From contig JAWUZG010000015.1 of assembly GCA_036785705.1 (NCBI GenBank), positions 4,169,001 through 4,233,000 on the forward strand: DNA of 64,000 nt, written 5' to 3'. Every line of letters begins with the position of its first letter. Position 1 is the first letter of the stretch. The position numbers and the translations under genes were made by a program. The stretch comes from Acanthornis magna (lineage: Eukaryota; Chordata; Aves; Passeriformes; Acanthizidae). This document shows positions 25,256 through 37,600 of this stretch, piece by piece. The notes beneath the pieces were generated by a model. That model did no database searches. It was not told where the DNA came from and saw only the letters and a program-made list of their open reading frames with translations.

Positions 25256-26261
25256 GAATCCCCTTGGTTCTCCCCACATAGGCATATAATTTTTTTCTCC
25301 CTGTTATTAAAATAGTGTTAGAATCAGTTTTTAAACACCAGAGGGATAAGATATCAGAAATACCTCTTTCACATCCTTACACTGGAAAACAGGAGAAAGG
25401 CTGTCCACATCCCTGGCACCATTCCTCAGTAACAAAGTGCTCAAAAACAGAAGCTGTGAGTTGCTTCTGAGAGTAACTTACAGCCCCTTTCAGTGAGAGC
25501 TGTGGTTGCTCAAATGTTTGACTGCAAGGCTATCTAGGAGGTGTTTAAAATACAGATAAAATAGAGAGAGATGTGATCTCTGTGTGTGTGGAAAGCTATA
25601 AAAAGAAACAATTCTGCCCTTCGACCACAATCTTTTGATCCTTAACCAGAGGTAGGTTTGGGAAGGAGCTTGATTGTGCACTGCAGCTCTCGGCATCAGT
25701 TTGGTTACAGAAGGAACAGAGCAGAAGTGGCTGTTCGTGGTAGAAAGGAAAGAAAGCTTAAAATGAGTGCAAGTGTGGGAAAATAGCACTTTCATGCAAA
25801 TAATCTTTACAGTGAAAAACTCCATCTGCTCTGGCCCTGCGCATTTGAACTTATTTTGTGTTGTACTGGAGCATGCAGATTCCCTTGGAAATTGCTTAAA
25901 AACAGAAGTCTCAGGCTTTTGTGTGTCTATGCATATCCTTGGCGTGTCACAACTCCATTCCCACCTCAGCCATGAAACACCACTGCAGTTGGTGGGATTC
26001 CTCAGGAGAACCATTTCCAAGGAGAAATGGCATTGGCATGTGGTCCATTTTCGGCAGAACGGGAACATGTGCACTCACGTCCCAGACGGTTGAGCATGCT
26101 GAGAGCTGGTGACAACAGTGACAACCAATGCCATAAGTCTTGCTGATCCCAGTGGGGCAACAGCAAGTCCTTAATCCCCTTGCTGTTTCCAAGCTTCCTG
26201 TTTTGAAATTGCCATAATTAAATTCTAAAGACTGAGAAAGCACCAAACGAGTTGCCAAGTT
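25256..26261. other. non-coding interval holding the longest non-repeat open frame
   Basis: A 194-codon minus-strand frame spans 25490-26074. It is rich in Ser, Cys, Phe and His, shows no domain, signal or repeat, and has no start context or splice pattern that I can support. A frame of this length is about what chance allows in 64 kb read six ways, so I do not call it a gene. An octamer ATGCAAAT lies at 25794-25801. Confidence 0.5.
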
Positions 26262-26460
26262 TATGTCAAGCTTTATCAGCTGATCTCATCATAATCCGGT
26301 AAATAGCATATCATGAACATCAAATCTAATTAAATCCTCTTGAGATACGGGTTAAAAAACAGACACAAACAAGAATCAAACATTTAAAACCTGCCGCTGT
26401 ACAATCAGAATTAATCCACGGGGAGAAGTGAATTTCCTTGAAATCTGGACAAATAAGCCT
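26262..26460. promoter_or_regulatory. enhancer-like block with TAATCC and TAATTA sites
   Basis: The block is compact, AT-rich and non-repetitive. It has an E-box CAGCTG (26277-26282), two TAATCC cores (26292-26297, 26412-26417) of the kind bound by OTX/PITX homeodomains, and a TAATTA (26327-26332). A cis-regulatory element is plausible, but each site alone is common and conservation was not assessed. Confidence 0.3.
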
Positions 26461-26608
26461 TCTGTGTTTTCCTTTCCCCAGTGGCTCATGGTCTCTCTGG
26501 CACAGGCAGTCAGAAGGAAAATGCAGTTACTGGCTTTTCATTTCCATGAAATGCATGAAATGCACCACTAATGTCTGACTTCTGAAGTAGAATACAGGAT
26601 GGGGCAGA

Positions 26609-26672
26609 GGAGATATATTTTCTTTATATAAATATATATATTTTTAAATATATATATATTTTTAATACATTT
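26609..26672. repeat. AT-only low-complexity, self-complementary stretch
   Basis: Runs of alternating TA are broken by T and A tracts, giving almost pure A/T for about 60 bases. The TATATA blocks can pair with each other as a cruciform or unwind easily. Confidence 0.75.
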
Positions 26673-29600
26673 ATCTCCAGTATTCTCGGCAGTACTTTAG
26701 GTGCTGTCCATGTGTAAAAGAATGCTCTCTAGCCATAGGAAGCACAATGAAAACAGCTCCAATGTGGACTCCAAAAGGCAGCAGTGACGTTGTTGTTCTT
26801 AAGTCATTCTCTTGATCATTACATTATCTGCCAGGCACCTTTCGAAACACCTCTAATGCACCATAGGTGTCTGTGTGTGTGCACAAGCCCTTAGGGCTAC
26901 ACCTATGCTGCTAGTAAATTAAGCAGTGGCAGGTAATATTCCCAGGCATTGGAATTTGATAGTCTACATTGTTAAATTCCTAGAACCTGCCCTGGCACAT
27001 TTTTGACCTGAATCAATTAGCCTTCTCCCACACATGTCCCAGGAATTTAGGAGTTAGCACAGCCAGAGACCATTCCCAAGAGATGCCGTGACTTCAGTCG
27101 TCGTGTGTGGTGACAAGAGGAGCTTGATATTGTGGACATGGCTCATTCCAGGTCAGTGGGCCTCATTGCCAGAGAATAGCCCTAACGACACCTAATTTTC
27201 CAATCAGAGCTGTTGCCTCCATGTCATAACCTACATCTGCTCTGTACTTAATTTGGGTATGTCACAAGGGTGTTCTACCTCGAGCAGATCACATCAGAGC
27301 TGGATGAAAGGGCATGACAACGAACCACAGCTTTCCTACACACAGGCGGGAGCTGCTCTCAAATCCAACCTTTCCAATAAGTTCCCCATTCACTGAGTCC
27401 ATTCCTTAAAATCATTTTATTTGTGTTGCAGAATCTGATTTTAGCTGTCTTTGGAAATGCATTAGTACGGGATGATGTGCAAAATTGGCAATTTGGATAC
27501 TTTGCGATTTTGTAATGCCATGACTTTCCTGGTCCTGTTCTTCCTCCCCCTGCACTTGCCACTCACACTGCCAGTCCCTCCTCCAGCACAGCATGAGTTT
27601 TGGCAGGCTGTGTCCTCAAAGACCACCCATCGTTCCCAGAGTCTCCATGAGGATAGAGCACCTTTAGTTCAACCCTTTTCCATGAGGTCTGCAGTCCAAG
27701 AGGCAAAGGCAGCTTCAAAATGAGACCTTGCCAAGCTTATTTACAGAGAGCTAATGACAGAGAAACAATGGCAACGAGGAAAGGAAAAAAAATCAACTCA
27801 CCCGGTCATTTGGCAAGGAGGGAATACACACTTCCCTTCTTTCCAAGGTTTTCTTTGGGTCCAGAGGGAAAGGTCTGCTGTGTTCAGTGGAAATAAAACT
27901 ACTTATGTAGCTGAGTATCAGAAGAGTCAGAAAAGCCAATGACCTGTGATATCTTTAAACCAACATAATATTTAACAGCTTTAAAAGGAAAACAACTTTA
28001 ATCTTTCAAGATCAGAGCTTATGATAGCAAAATATATTATCTGTCAGTGCTGTTATTAACAACAAAAAACAAAAGCAACACCTTGACAAATTTCATGCGC
28101 AGCAGACTATCAGCATTACCCAACCACTTTTTTGCTGACTGAGTCTTACAACTTTTGGGCTGCATCTACATATCAGTGAGCATGAAGTTGAATGGATTTG
28201 AATGACTGGTTTGGGATACACTGAGATTATTTTCTAGAACCTCTTGTGTCTTGTTAGCTGACATCTCATGGCTGCTTCTCTGCTGTGGCCACTGGGAGCT
28301 TTGCGTGGGCTGCAAGGACCCACCACTGACAGCCCTGCTCCAAGGAGAGATCCCATTTGAGCCAAAGGCTCGGGCATGACTCCAGGGCATGGCCCGGGGT
28401 TCATCCTGGGTGACCATGGCAGGAGATGGCAGCAGCACATATCACCCCCAGTGCTCACAGACCCAAGGTGGTCCTGGCTGACAGTGCCCATTTCCCAAGG
28501 GACAAGATCAGTCAAGGCACGAGATCAACCACAGTTATCCTGCAGAAACCTCAAAACCACTCTGCCATTTGATGCAATTATTTTTTCCAGAGACCTCAGC
28601 ATTTCCCAAAACTGAAGGTAAGACCCTGTTGTCCAGTGAAGGTGGACACACACTGAAGGTGTCCCTGTCGAGCACCTCTGGTGATGATTGAGCTGTTGGG
28701 TGTACATCAACAATCACAAGAGTGCATAAAACCTCTGCAACTGAATGTTCCCACCATGCTCACGTGATGAGGAGCACTCCTGGGTGCAGGGACTCATTTT
28801 GGAGTCTGCCTGGAGTGCTGAACCTTTGTGAAGTAAATGAAAAGGCAACAGCTGGGGAAATACCAAGGGCTGTTGATGTAGATGCAAGCACAGCTCCAGG
28901 CTGAAAAACAAGGGACAGGGAAATGAAAAGCCAGGCTGATGAGCCACCCTCAGTATTAGCACTTGTGGTTCACTTTCCCCTCCCGAGAAGATTTAAGGCC
29001 TCAGTGACAGCTGTCAATCTCACCTCCCCTGCAAGAGGGGCTTGGCTTAAGTGGTGTGTCAGGAAAGGATGGCAAGAGGGATTTTCTTTTGTTTTCTTAA
29101 GGAATTAAAGAAGATCCTGTGTCTTTAACCTTCAGGATAACCTTGTTTCAGCCTGGTTCTCATTGCTGGACTGCTCCTTGATGAGCTTTTTATGCCTGAT
29201 TAATTAGTACACTGAAGGGAAGTGGGGGCTGCTCTGTTTAGCAGCTTCTGCCTCCTTCTGACTAATGCACCACCCAGCTCTACAGCTCTGCAGGGTCTGC
29301 AGTTGCCTCTTTCATGCCTCTGCTGTGGGGTTTCATTACTTCTTTCTGCTTTTTGATTGTATGCTTCCTATTGATTTAGCCACATTTATTGAGGGCTAGC
29401 TGGAGACCACTTTGGTTGGAGTTCGGAGGCTTTATTTCTCCACTACCACAAAACTTTCCAAAGAAAAAGAACATGCAGATGCAGGAGTGAATGGTTCAGA
29501 TTTATAGAGCATTATCTTCCAAAGAGTCACTTTTACAGTGTTATTGATGACAAGAAATCATTATTTTTTAAGGAAGACAACTTGGCATATGCCATCATCG

Positions 29601-32443
29601 CCAGTGTGTGTGCAATCAAGAGAAAAGCACTTTTGTGGTCCTTTAATTTTTAGAAATATGAACCCATAATAATACAACTTATGCTAAAGTATTTTGTGTC
29701 CCACTTTTCCCAGGGGGGTGGCGAGGAAATACTGACCCTCTTGGTAAATCACTTTCAGCTCTGACAATAAAAAGTATTGGATAAAAGCTAAGCAGTATTA
29801 CCGGGGATAAAAATGAAGGCAGCTTTCTGCTCAAATAGTTGTTTGGCTAAAACTGGAAAAAGTAAAATTACAAAGCAGATGTGAGAGTACAAAAAAAGTC
29901 TTTGGCTCCTGGAGTCAGGGCAGGGGGTGGTTTAGTCACTTTGTCACTCTCTGGGAATGATGGGGCAGTCAGGTCCAATTCACTGGGGATGGAGTAGGAG
30001 TGCCCTTGGGACCTCTTGTTCAGCCTGGAAACCCCTGGCCATACTGTTGCCTTTTTTAGCTTAGAAATGAAACTCAAGATAATTTTAGCATAAGAGGTAA
30101 TATAAAAGTGGATTTTTATTGGAGCTCCAGGGGCAGTTGTGGAAGAATATCTACAAAAGCCCACCCCCACAGGGGTGAATACAGTTTGATAGGTTTTAGG
30201 AAATGAGCAGAATTGATAAAAGCATCAATTGGGAGGACAAGTGGTGATGCAATTCTCTCCAGGTCAAGCCCCTTCTCTGGAGCTTCTCACCTTTGGTACG
30301 AGCAGTACTTGTTTATGAAAATATCTCGAAGACCTTGGTTCCCAGAAAGAACCAAGATAGAAGAGGGGCCTTGTGTCACCCAGGGCTTGGAGCTGTGGAC
30401 TGTGTTTAGCCTTTCCAGCTGAGAAAAAGTGTAGGGAAAAGTATTGGGAAGGTTACAAATATATAAAAAGAAAAAAGGCAAAAATCATGTGGCATCAATA
30501 CGACACTGGACAAACCATGCCCTTGGTCCTACTCTGTCCCCTTCCCTCCTCCAGGCCAGGCGAGGGCTTTGTCCGTGATCAGCAGGGGTTAATGACAAAG
30601 CAGGCGTGCCCAGGTGAGGCTCTCCAGGCTCCGAGGGGCAGGCAAGGTGAGCACCAGTCCCTCCTGATCCCTCCCGATGAGTCAGTGAGCTCAGTGCCAG
30701 CCCGACGGTGTACCTGAGAGCCATGTCCCAGGGCTAACAGTGGGGGACAAGTCTGTGCTAGGGGAAAAAAAGGAAAAAATTCTTTCTGGGACTGTAACCC
30801 CACAGTTTCAGCCCCTCCAGGCCATAGGTAGATGGTGTGGGTGTTTTCCAACCTCTTTTTGGGTTGCTGCTGAGCTTTGGTGATGCTGCTGTGTCCTCAG
30901 CAGGAGAATTTCACTGGAGATGCACACTGGCACTTCTTTATTCCAGGGAAAAGCCTATTTCCTGGCACCATCCTCCATGCTCAAGTGCTTTCCTGTGTAC
31001 ATGGCGTGTTAAATTCAGAACTCGCAGAGTAACTAAATAGTCAGAGAGCCAGATTCCCCTTCCTGCTGTAGTTCCAGGCTTGGAGCTGTGGAAAATGGTC
31101 TGGAAGGGACTTGGAGAGGTGTGATGCTCACCTCAGATCCCAAAGAGAGGATCAGGTCTTCTTATGGGGATCATGTTCTCAAAGCCACCTGGGGATACAA
31201 ATCCACGCCCTCTCTGGGTGATCTCTCCTGGTGCTCACCTGGGCTTTGACTCACAGAATGGTGAATTCCCCCAATGTGATGCAGAGAGAGGTTATGCAGA
31301 AAATATTCCTTATACGGAAGGCACGGTAAAAAAATTGGAGATAATACCTTTGTATCTCACCTGTCTGGTATTCAGACACTCAGTGACCCTGGGTAACCCA
31401 GAGCAGGCACTTGGCTGTAAATAACTTCACAAACTAACAAGAAATCAGGCCCTCTGTTTTCGAAAATTCTTCTAAAGCCTGCTCTGGTAGGTTGCATTTC
31501 AAAATAGCATTCTACTGGTTCAGTGACACATGTAGCCCTGTTTCACCAGAGAGAAGTTCAGTGCTCGGCCAGCCCAGCTGGGGAAGCTTTAGTTCAGTTT
31601 AATTTTTTTAAGGGAAAACTGAATACCTCATTTTGAGTATCTTTTACCTCCAAAGTACATGACTAAACCTGCATTTTTTTCCCCTGGTAAAATCCTGTTG
31701 CTTCTGGAGAATCTGAGTTGGGCAGACCTCTGCAAACTTTCTGGAGGAGAGGAAAGTGTTGAACTTTCCCAGGCTCTGCTGGAACATTGTGAAAACTGAG
31801 GAGCACCGTGAAACAAGATGCACATGATCTTCCATCCTCTTACCTTGGGTTACTCTGAGCCGTGGCCCAGTGAAGAGTGACATGAACTGGGGTGCAAGAA
31901 GCACTTCCTCTATCAGGAATTCCTCTGTAATCAGCAAATAATAGCTGTCCCTCCAAAATATCAGTCCTGAGTCACTGCCTGCAGCTGAGGAAGGATGAAT
32001 GCCATTGCACAGTGAGATGCTGCAGCACACACAGTCTGTGTTTCCACCATGAGTAGAGGCACAGCACAGAGCCTGGGAGCATCTGGGAGCCTTCTCCCCG
32101 TGGACAGACCTAGAGGGTTTGGTGTCTGCCTCCCCCAGCAAAACTCAGGCTGCTAGGAGGCACAAAAATCCATTAGTGGGACAGTGTAGCACATGCAAGC
32201 TGAAAAATAACCACTACACAGCACTGCGGAGGAATAAAGTGGTCGTGGAAGACGTTGGGCTAAAAATTTCAGCAGTGTCTCCTTAAAGAGCAGCAGCAAC
32301 CTGGAGTGGTGCCTGTGGAGTGCCCCAGGAGCCTTACCAGGCCACCTCAGCAATGGCAAGGAAGTTCCTTTTGCAGCAGATTTGCTCAATGAGCTCCAGA
32401 GCTCCAGCACAGGACAGCAGAGCATGCAGAGCTGAGCAGATCC
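26673..32443. other. long non-coding interval
   Basis: Nothing is recognised over 5.8 kb. The longest frame wholly inside is 114 codons (30373-30717 plus); a 165-codon minus frame at 31644-32141 also shows no domain. Short TCACGTGA (28760-28767) is a single E-box palindrome. There are no RNA genes, named repeats or CpG clusters. Confidence 0.55.
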
Positions 32444-32602
32444 CTCCTCTCCTCTCCTCTCCTCTCCTCTCCTCTCCTCTCCTCTCCTCTCCTCTCCTCT
32501 CCTCTCCTCTCCTCTCCTCTCCTCTCCTCTCCTCTCCTCTCCTCTCCTCTCCTCTCCTCTCCTCTCCTCTCCTCTCCTCTCCTCTCCTGTCCTCTCCTCT
32601 CC
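32444..32602 (+). repeat. (CCTCT)n pentanucleotide array, about 32 units
   Basis: A nearly perfect 5-bp tandem of about 159 bases is interrupted by one substitution (C to G at 32589). The plus strand is pure pyrimidine apart from that base, so the minus strand is polypurine GGAGA. The purity suggests recent expansion and length polymorphism. Frames through it translate as Leu/Ser or Arg/Gly/Glu repeats and are not genes. Confidence 0.97.
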
Positions 32603-34369
32603 AACCAGGGTCAAACACCAAGGTTAGCCCCCAGTGGCTGCAGGTCAGTGCCACTAAGAGCCTCCCAGTTCCCATTTCAGAGGAAGTGAAAGGCTCTGGG
32701 GGGCTCTGGGACTCCTGATTTCTCTTTGCACAGAGCTCAAAGAACTTTTCTGTCCCCTTGACGTGGGCAGTTCCTTCTGCCACGGAGTGACCGTGCACCT
32801 CCTGACCGCTGCCCCCACGGCCTCGGGTCTGGCTGCAAGCAACGAAGGAACAGCAACCCAAGCAAATGTTTGTCCCCAGGATCTTACGTTGATGTGGCAT
32901 CTTGGCAGGATGCAGAGAGTGGCTGTTGAGTAGCTGATGTCTTAAAGCTCAGCACTGAGGACAGGAATATAAAAACTCACAAGAAAAATTACAAGAAATA
33001 TAGCTCAGAGCAGCAAAACTAGCCATTGTGCAGCCTGGCTAAGAACAGCAAAAACATACACATGTGTGCAGGGAAGGAGGGAGACTGGGTTTGAATTAAA
33101 CTGAATTTCCCCTTGACTCCCAGCAGCCAAACTGAAAAATAAATTATTCACCAAGGCTTATTCCCAAAGAAGCCCTGCAGGACTGCAGGCCCAGGCCACT
33201 GCCCAGGTGTGTACTATCTACAGCTCAATTTGATGTCACTTTGCTGTCAAGAGGACACAAATTAATTTTCCTCCTTTGAAACTGGGAGACACTTGCATTA
33301 GGCTGTGCATAAAATAAAAATAAGGGGGTCCTGAAAGAAATTACTGAGAGCATTAAGTATCCCAAGCCACTGCCTGCTGAGAGCTGAAGGAAACAGAGGC
33401 TGAGATGAGAAGAAAATGAAATTTTATTTCCCCTTTAAACTAAAAGTCTTATTAAAACCTTCCCTTTGAGGCTGAGCATTGCTCTCTGTGAGTCAGGGCT
33501 GTTTTCTGGGTGTTGAGGGGAGAGGACAGCAAACACCTCACAGTGGGTGCCCTCCTGAGTGTGACAGCTTCTCCCCAGAAATGTGCAGGAGGAACAGTCC
33601 AAAGAGATTACCTGGACCCAAACAGAGCAAAAGGAACTCCCAGGACCTGCTGTGGGCAGTTTTCCCATGGTGGACGATGCTCAGATGTGCATGAGAACCC
33701 TCCTGGTGCTGGTCAGAACGTCCAGATACAGTTTAAAATATTCAGCTGAAAAATTGGGGATCAAATTAGTGATCTTCTGTCAAAAGTATGCAGATTTTTG
33801 TAAAGAAGGTGCTGCTGTTCCACATTTAAAAAAAAAAAAAATTCCCAGTGAGTTAGACAGGCACACGTAACCTGAAAAATAACTCCTCCTGCTTTGCAGC
33901 CAAACACAAGGTAATGTTTAGTTCTGACTAAAACTAAACCATTACAGGAAAAAATGTGGCTTATCAGGAAGCTTGCTGCCAGTCTTTGACAGTGCAGAAG
34001 TGATTTCTGCAGGGATAACCTGCTCCCCCGTCCCTCGCTGGCGGCGCAGATGCAGGCAGCCGCCCTGCCCTCTCCCCTGTCTGCCTTGCGGCTTGGTTTA
34101 GAGTCACAGAGGGTAAAAAATAGCCTAAGAAATGTGTGCAGGTCTTATCCTGCCTGTTCTTTGCCCTGTCGGGGTTATCAGATCCATGCTTCTGCCATCA
34201 CCAGTAAAAAGGAGCAGATCCTGACCCCACTGAAGCTGTGGGGAGGCCCCACGTCACAGCGGTGCCACACTCCTGAGAGACTGAGGGATGACAGGGCTGC
34301 AGCAGGAATGGTGTGCCCAGGGAGCAGCATCCCTCTAAGACCTGCCATAGTTTAATAGACACATTTGGT
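32603..34369. other. non-coding interval, nothing recognised
   Basis: Only short frames occur outside the repeat. An A-run lies at about 33829-33841. No gene or element is identified. Confidence 0.55.
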
Positions 34370-34680
34370 GACAGTTTTAATTTGGGAAGATATCCGCAAA
34401 AACAGTAAAGGAATAAAGGAGGTTGGTTTCATTTTGCTACATATCTCTTTCCTAGAGGATACTTTTAATCAGCTTTCCAATGTTAATGCCTATTAGTGCT
34501 GAGGCGAGATCTGACGAAACTGTAATAATACTTTTCTCATTTATTCTCTTAAAACACTCAAATAATTTCTATCATAAGTCAATGAAATTAAATTAAATAT
34601 ACAGAGAAAAATGTGGGGCAAGTTCTCTGGAGTTTGGGTCATTGCTAATAATGTAGCAGATTAAAAAACTTAAAGTTCAT
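34370..34680. promoter_or_regulatory. enhancer-like AT-rich block
   Basis: The block is non-repetitive AT-rich DNA with scattered TTAAT, TAATCA and AATTAAATTAAAT motifs and no open frame. It has the same texture as the other candidate regulatory blocks. The support is weak. Confidence 0.22.
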
Positions 34681-37600
34681 ATAAAGTGGAAGGACAGCAG
34701 AGTTTTACCAGAGCTAGGAAACTGCCGAGTGCTGAAGGAAGGGAACAAAGTGAAAACCAGACAGTGAATCATCATCATCACTCGTGTGTGCAAAACCTGA
34801 CTGGGAATTCAGGCAGGTCCTCTTGTTTTGCTTTGCCCGTCCCTTTTATTCTTATTCTTTTTGCAGTTTATTAACACTTCTGGTAAGCAGCTGTTTGAGG
34901 TGTCCCAGGAGGGAACTTCCCTTCCCTCAAGACTACCTACAGCATTTTTCTTTCCCTATCACCTTCCCCAGCGTTCCCTCCCCTCAATCCTCACTGCAGC
35001 AGTGCAGGGCCAGGAGGTGTTTGGCTGAGCAGAGCTTGCCGAGGTCACTTTGAGACTTTGCTGACCTGACGGGCTCTGTCTGACATCATTGTTCTACCTC
35101 GACTTCAGGACACAATTTTAAAAATGGAATTCAATATTTAAGGGTACATTTTTTTTAAAATATAGGAGGGGAGGAAATGGGGAGGAAGAATAAACCAGAT
35201 AATTCCTTCTAAACAATGTATTGCGCTTCTAGACTTTTTAAAAAGGGGCGACAACATTGGCAAAAGATCTTTTCTGACTTGCAGGCAGAGAGCAGAGCAC
35301 TTGAGGGTAACCAGTCTGAGAAAGGCATGATCTTTTCACCCTTTTTATTTTGGCAGACTAAGTTACAAATGGCAAGGAGTATTTCTGTTTCACTGATTGC
35401 ATTTGCAGTGGGTTTGCCAGAAGCAGCAGAGCAGTTGGGAGATAAATCACAGCGAATCAGAAGCCACCAAGGCAAGGCAGATAAGAACCCACTGCGCTTC
35501 AGGACAGGTCAGAATGGGGTTTGTGGTGATGAATGCATGGACAGGATGGGTTCAGAGCTCAGCTGCACCGGCAGCCCCAACAAACCATCTCAGCACATCA
35601 GCAGCAGGCCTGGCTCAGCCCCTGCACCTGTCTGAGAGTCTGGGGAGGACCCTGTCCTGGGGAGCAGAGTATCTGCCAGCAGAGCCCAGGGATGGGGTAA
35701 GGAGGAGTCCCAGCAGCAGCAGAAGAACCTGGAGGGGTAGAAAACACCCATTATCTCCCAGTCTGCCTTTAGCACAGCCCACTTAAACACCTGTAATTTT
35801 CTGAAGACACAGACAGGTCTTCAAGGGTACTGCTTCTGGCAAAAACAAAATAAACCAAAGGAAAAAACCAAAACCAACTTTAAATTTAACCCTCTCTGAC
35901 AGGCATAGTATTTTTAGAAGCACTTACACCCATGTTAATACCTCCTGGATGTGCTCAAACACCGTCTGATGTTGCATTGAGGCAAATTAGTGAAGATGGA
36001 GGCACATAAATCCCGAGGAACTACCAAACTAATTAAATGCCTGTGCGATGTACTTGTGTGCAGAGCGATGGTTTGCACGTCTGTGTTTTCCAGATACCCC
36101 AAATGAGCTGTGCTTGCTGCAGGGGCCAAGGAATGGCTCTCACTTTCCCAGGTCCTGCCACGTGTAGGGCTCTGGGGAGCCTGGCACAGGAAGCTTGAGG
36201 AGGCATCATGCCATGATGCCATCACCTTGTTTCCTTCTCAGTGTGGCTGTGTTTGCTGGACCAGCAGAGTGCCGGCGCTGTCACACCTCATCCTCCGTGC
36301 TGGTCTCAGCCTATCCTCTGCCCATCCACAAGTGCTCCACTGATGGGACAGCCCCAGGCTGCTTGGAAGAAGACAAATAGAAATAACAGAAGAAGAGCTG
36401 CTCTTGACTCCTCACATGGTGACTGGTACCAGGAATCAGCATCAATCAGCAAGGAGTTCTGCTCCCATGAACGGCTCAGGAGTGCTCAGAGGGCACACCT
36501 GATCTCACAGGTATTTGTTCCATGGCTCCTGATTCTTTTCCTCATTGAATCACTAAAGAAAATTAATAAAATGCTGCACCCAACTGCACAAGTGAGCCTC
36601 TCCACACTGGCCAGGGGATGCACGTGCAGGTGGAGTCAGCCAGGGATGCTTTGCTGGACACACTGGGCTCCAGCAAGCCAGCTGAGAATTCGGATTATTC
36701 TGAGTCCTCTGGACAGTTATTCTCAGGAATGAGTCAAACAATTAAAGAAAAAACCCTGTACTATTTTTTCCTAATGAAAAACACTGGTTTGGGGTTTTAA
36801 GCCCCTGGCTTGGAACCTTCTTTTTTCCTCTTCAGGGCTGGCTACAGCAGAACCTCCACTGACCTCACCTGAAGATGTCGGCACATCATCTTCGATTTAG
36901 GCTCCACTTCTGACAGCTCTTAGGCTCAATATGTATCTCTTGCTGTAAAAATTACTTCTCTCTCTCTGGGAGAATCCCACGAAGTTGAAAAAAATGCCCA
37001 GAAAAAATAAATTCTTTTTTTCCCTTAAAACTTCAGTTTGAAATATTGTTTTGGAATGGAGAAGCCAGTGGAAAGGAAGTCCCACACTGAAACCGCCAGA
37101 ATCCTGTAGGATTTAAGGGAGTGAGATTATTTGAGTCGTTCCTGTGGGTGTATGTTTTCCCTGTGCTCCCCTAAGAGCTGACTGACTCCCAGCATGTGCC
37201 AGCTCAGGGTGTGGGGGGAGGGGGAGATGTGACTGGCTGTGCCTCCACAATGTACCTCATTGTCTTTTCTTCTCTTCCAGGTGTTTTTGTGAGTGTGGGT
37301 TTTGAGGGACTCTGTGTGTGGGTTTTGTGTGCGAGGAGATTGCAGGGATTTAAAGGGCTGCGTTTGGGGAAAAGCTAAACTCAGCCTCCACGTTTGCATG
37401 CTTTGGATTACACACCTAGGTCTTGCCCACTCGCTTTGTGTTGGCTACAGTTTTGCTCAGGCAAAAACTCACATGGGAGCGTTCAGACTGTCCACATGTG
37501 CAAATTGGAGGATTAGCTACCTAACAATTGGTCCAAAAACAGAGAATTGGTGATTTACAGGCTCAGCCAAAATAACAGGTCACATTCTCCGATGGAGGAA

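Noticed and set aside
7393..25801. Three octamer (ATGCAAAT) sites at 7393, 17874 and 25794
   Set aside because: About two are expected by chance in 64 kb on both strands; they are not clustered.
25490..26074. 194-codon minus-strand frame
   Set aside because: It is the longest non-repeat frame, but about the length chance allows. No domain, splice context or compositional bias supports it, and a plus-strand frame overlaps it.
32153..32900. Long frames with Arg-Gly-Glu-Glu or Ser-Pro-Leu repeats
   Set aside because: They are readings of the 5-bp CCTCT/GGAGA array in several frames on both strands, which cannot all be real. No flanking domain exists.
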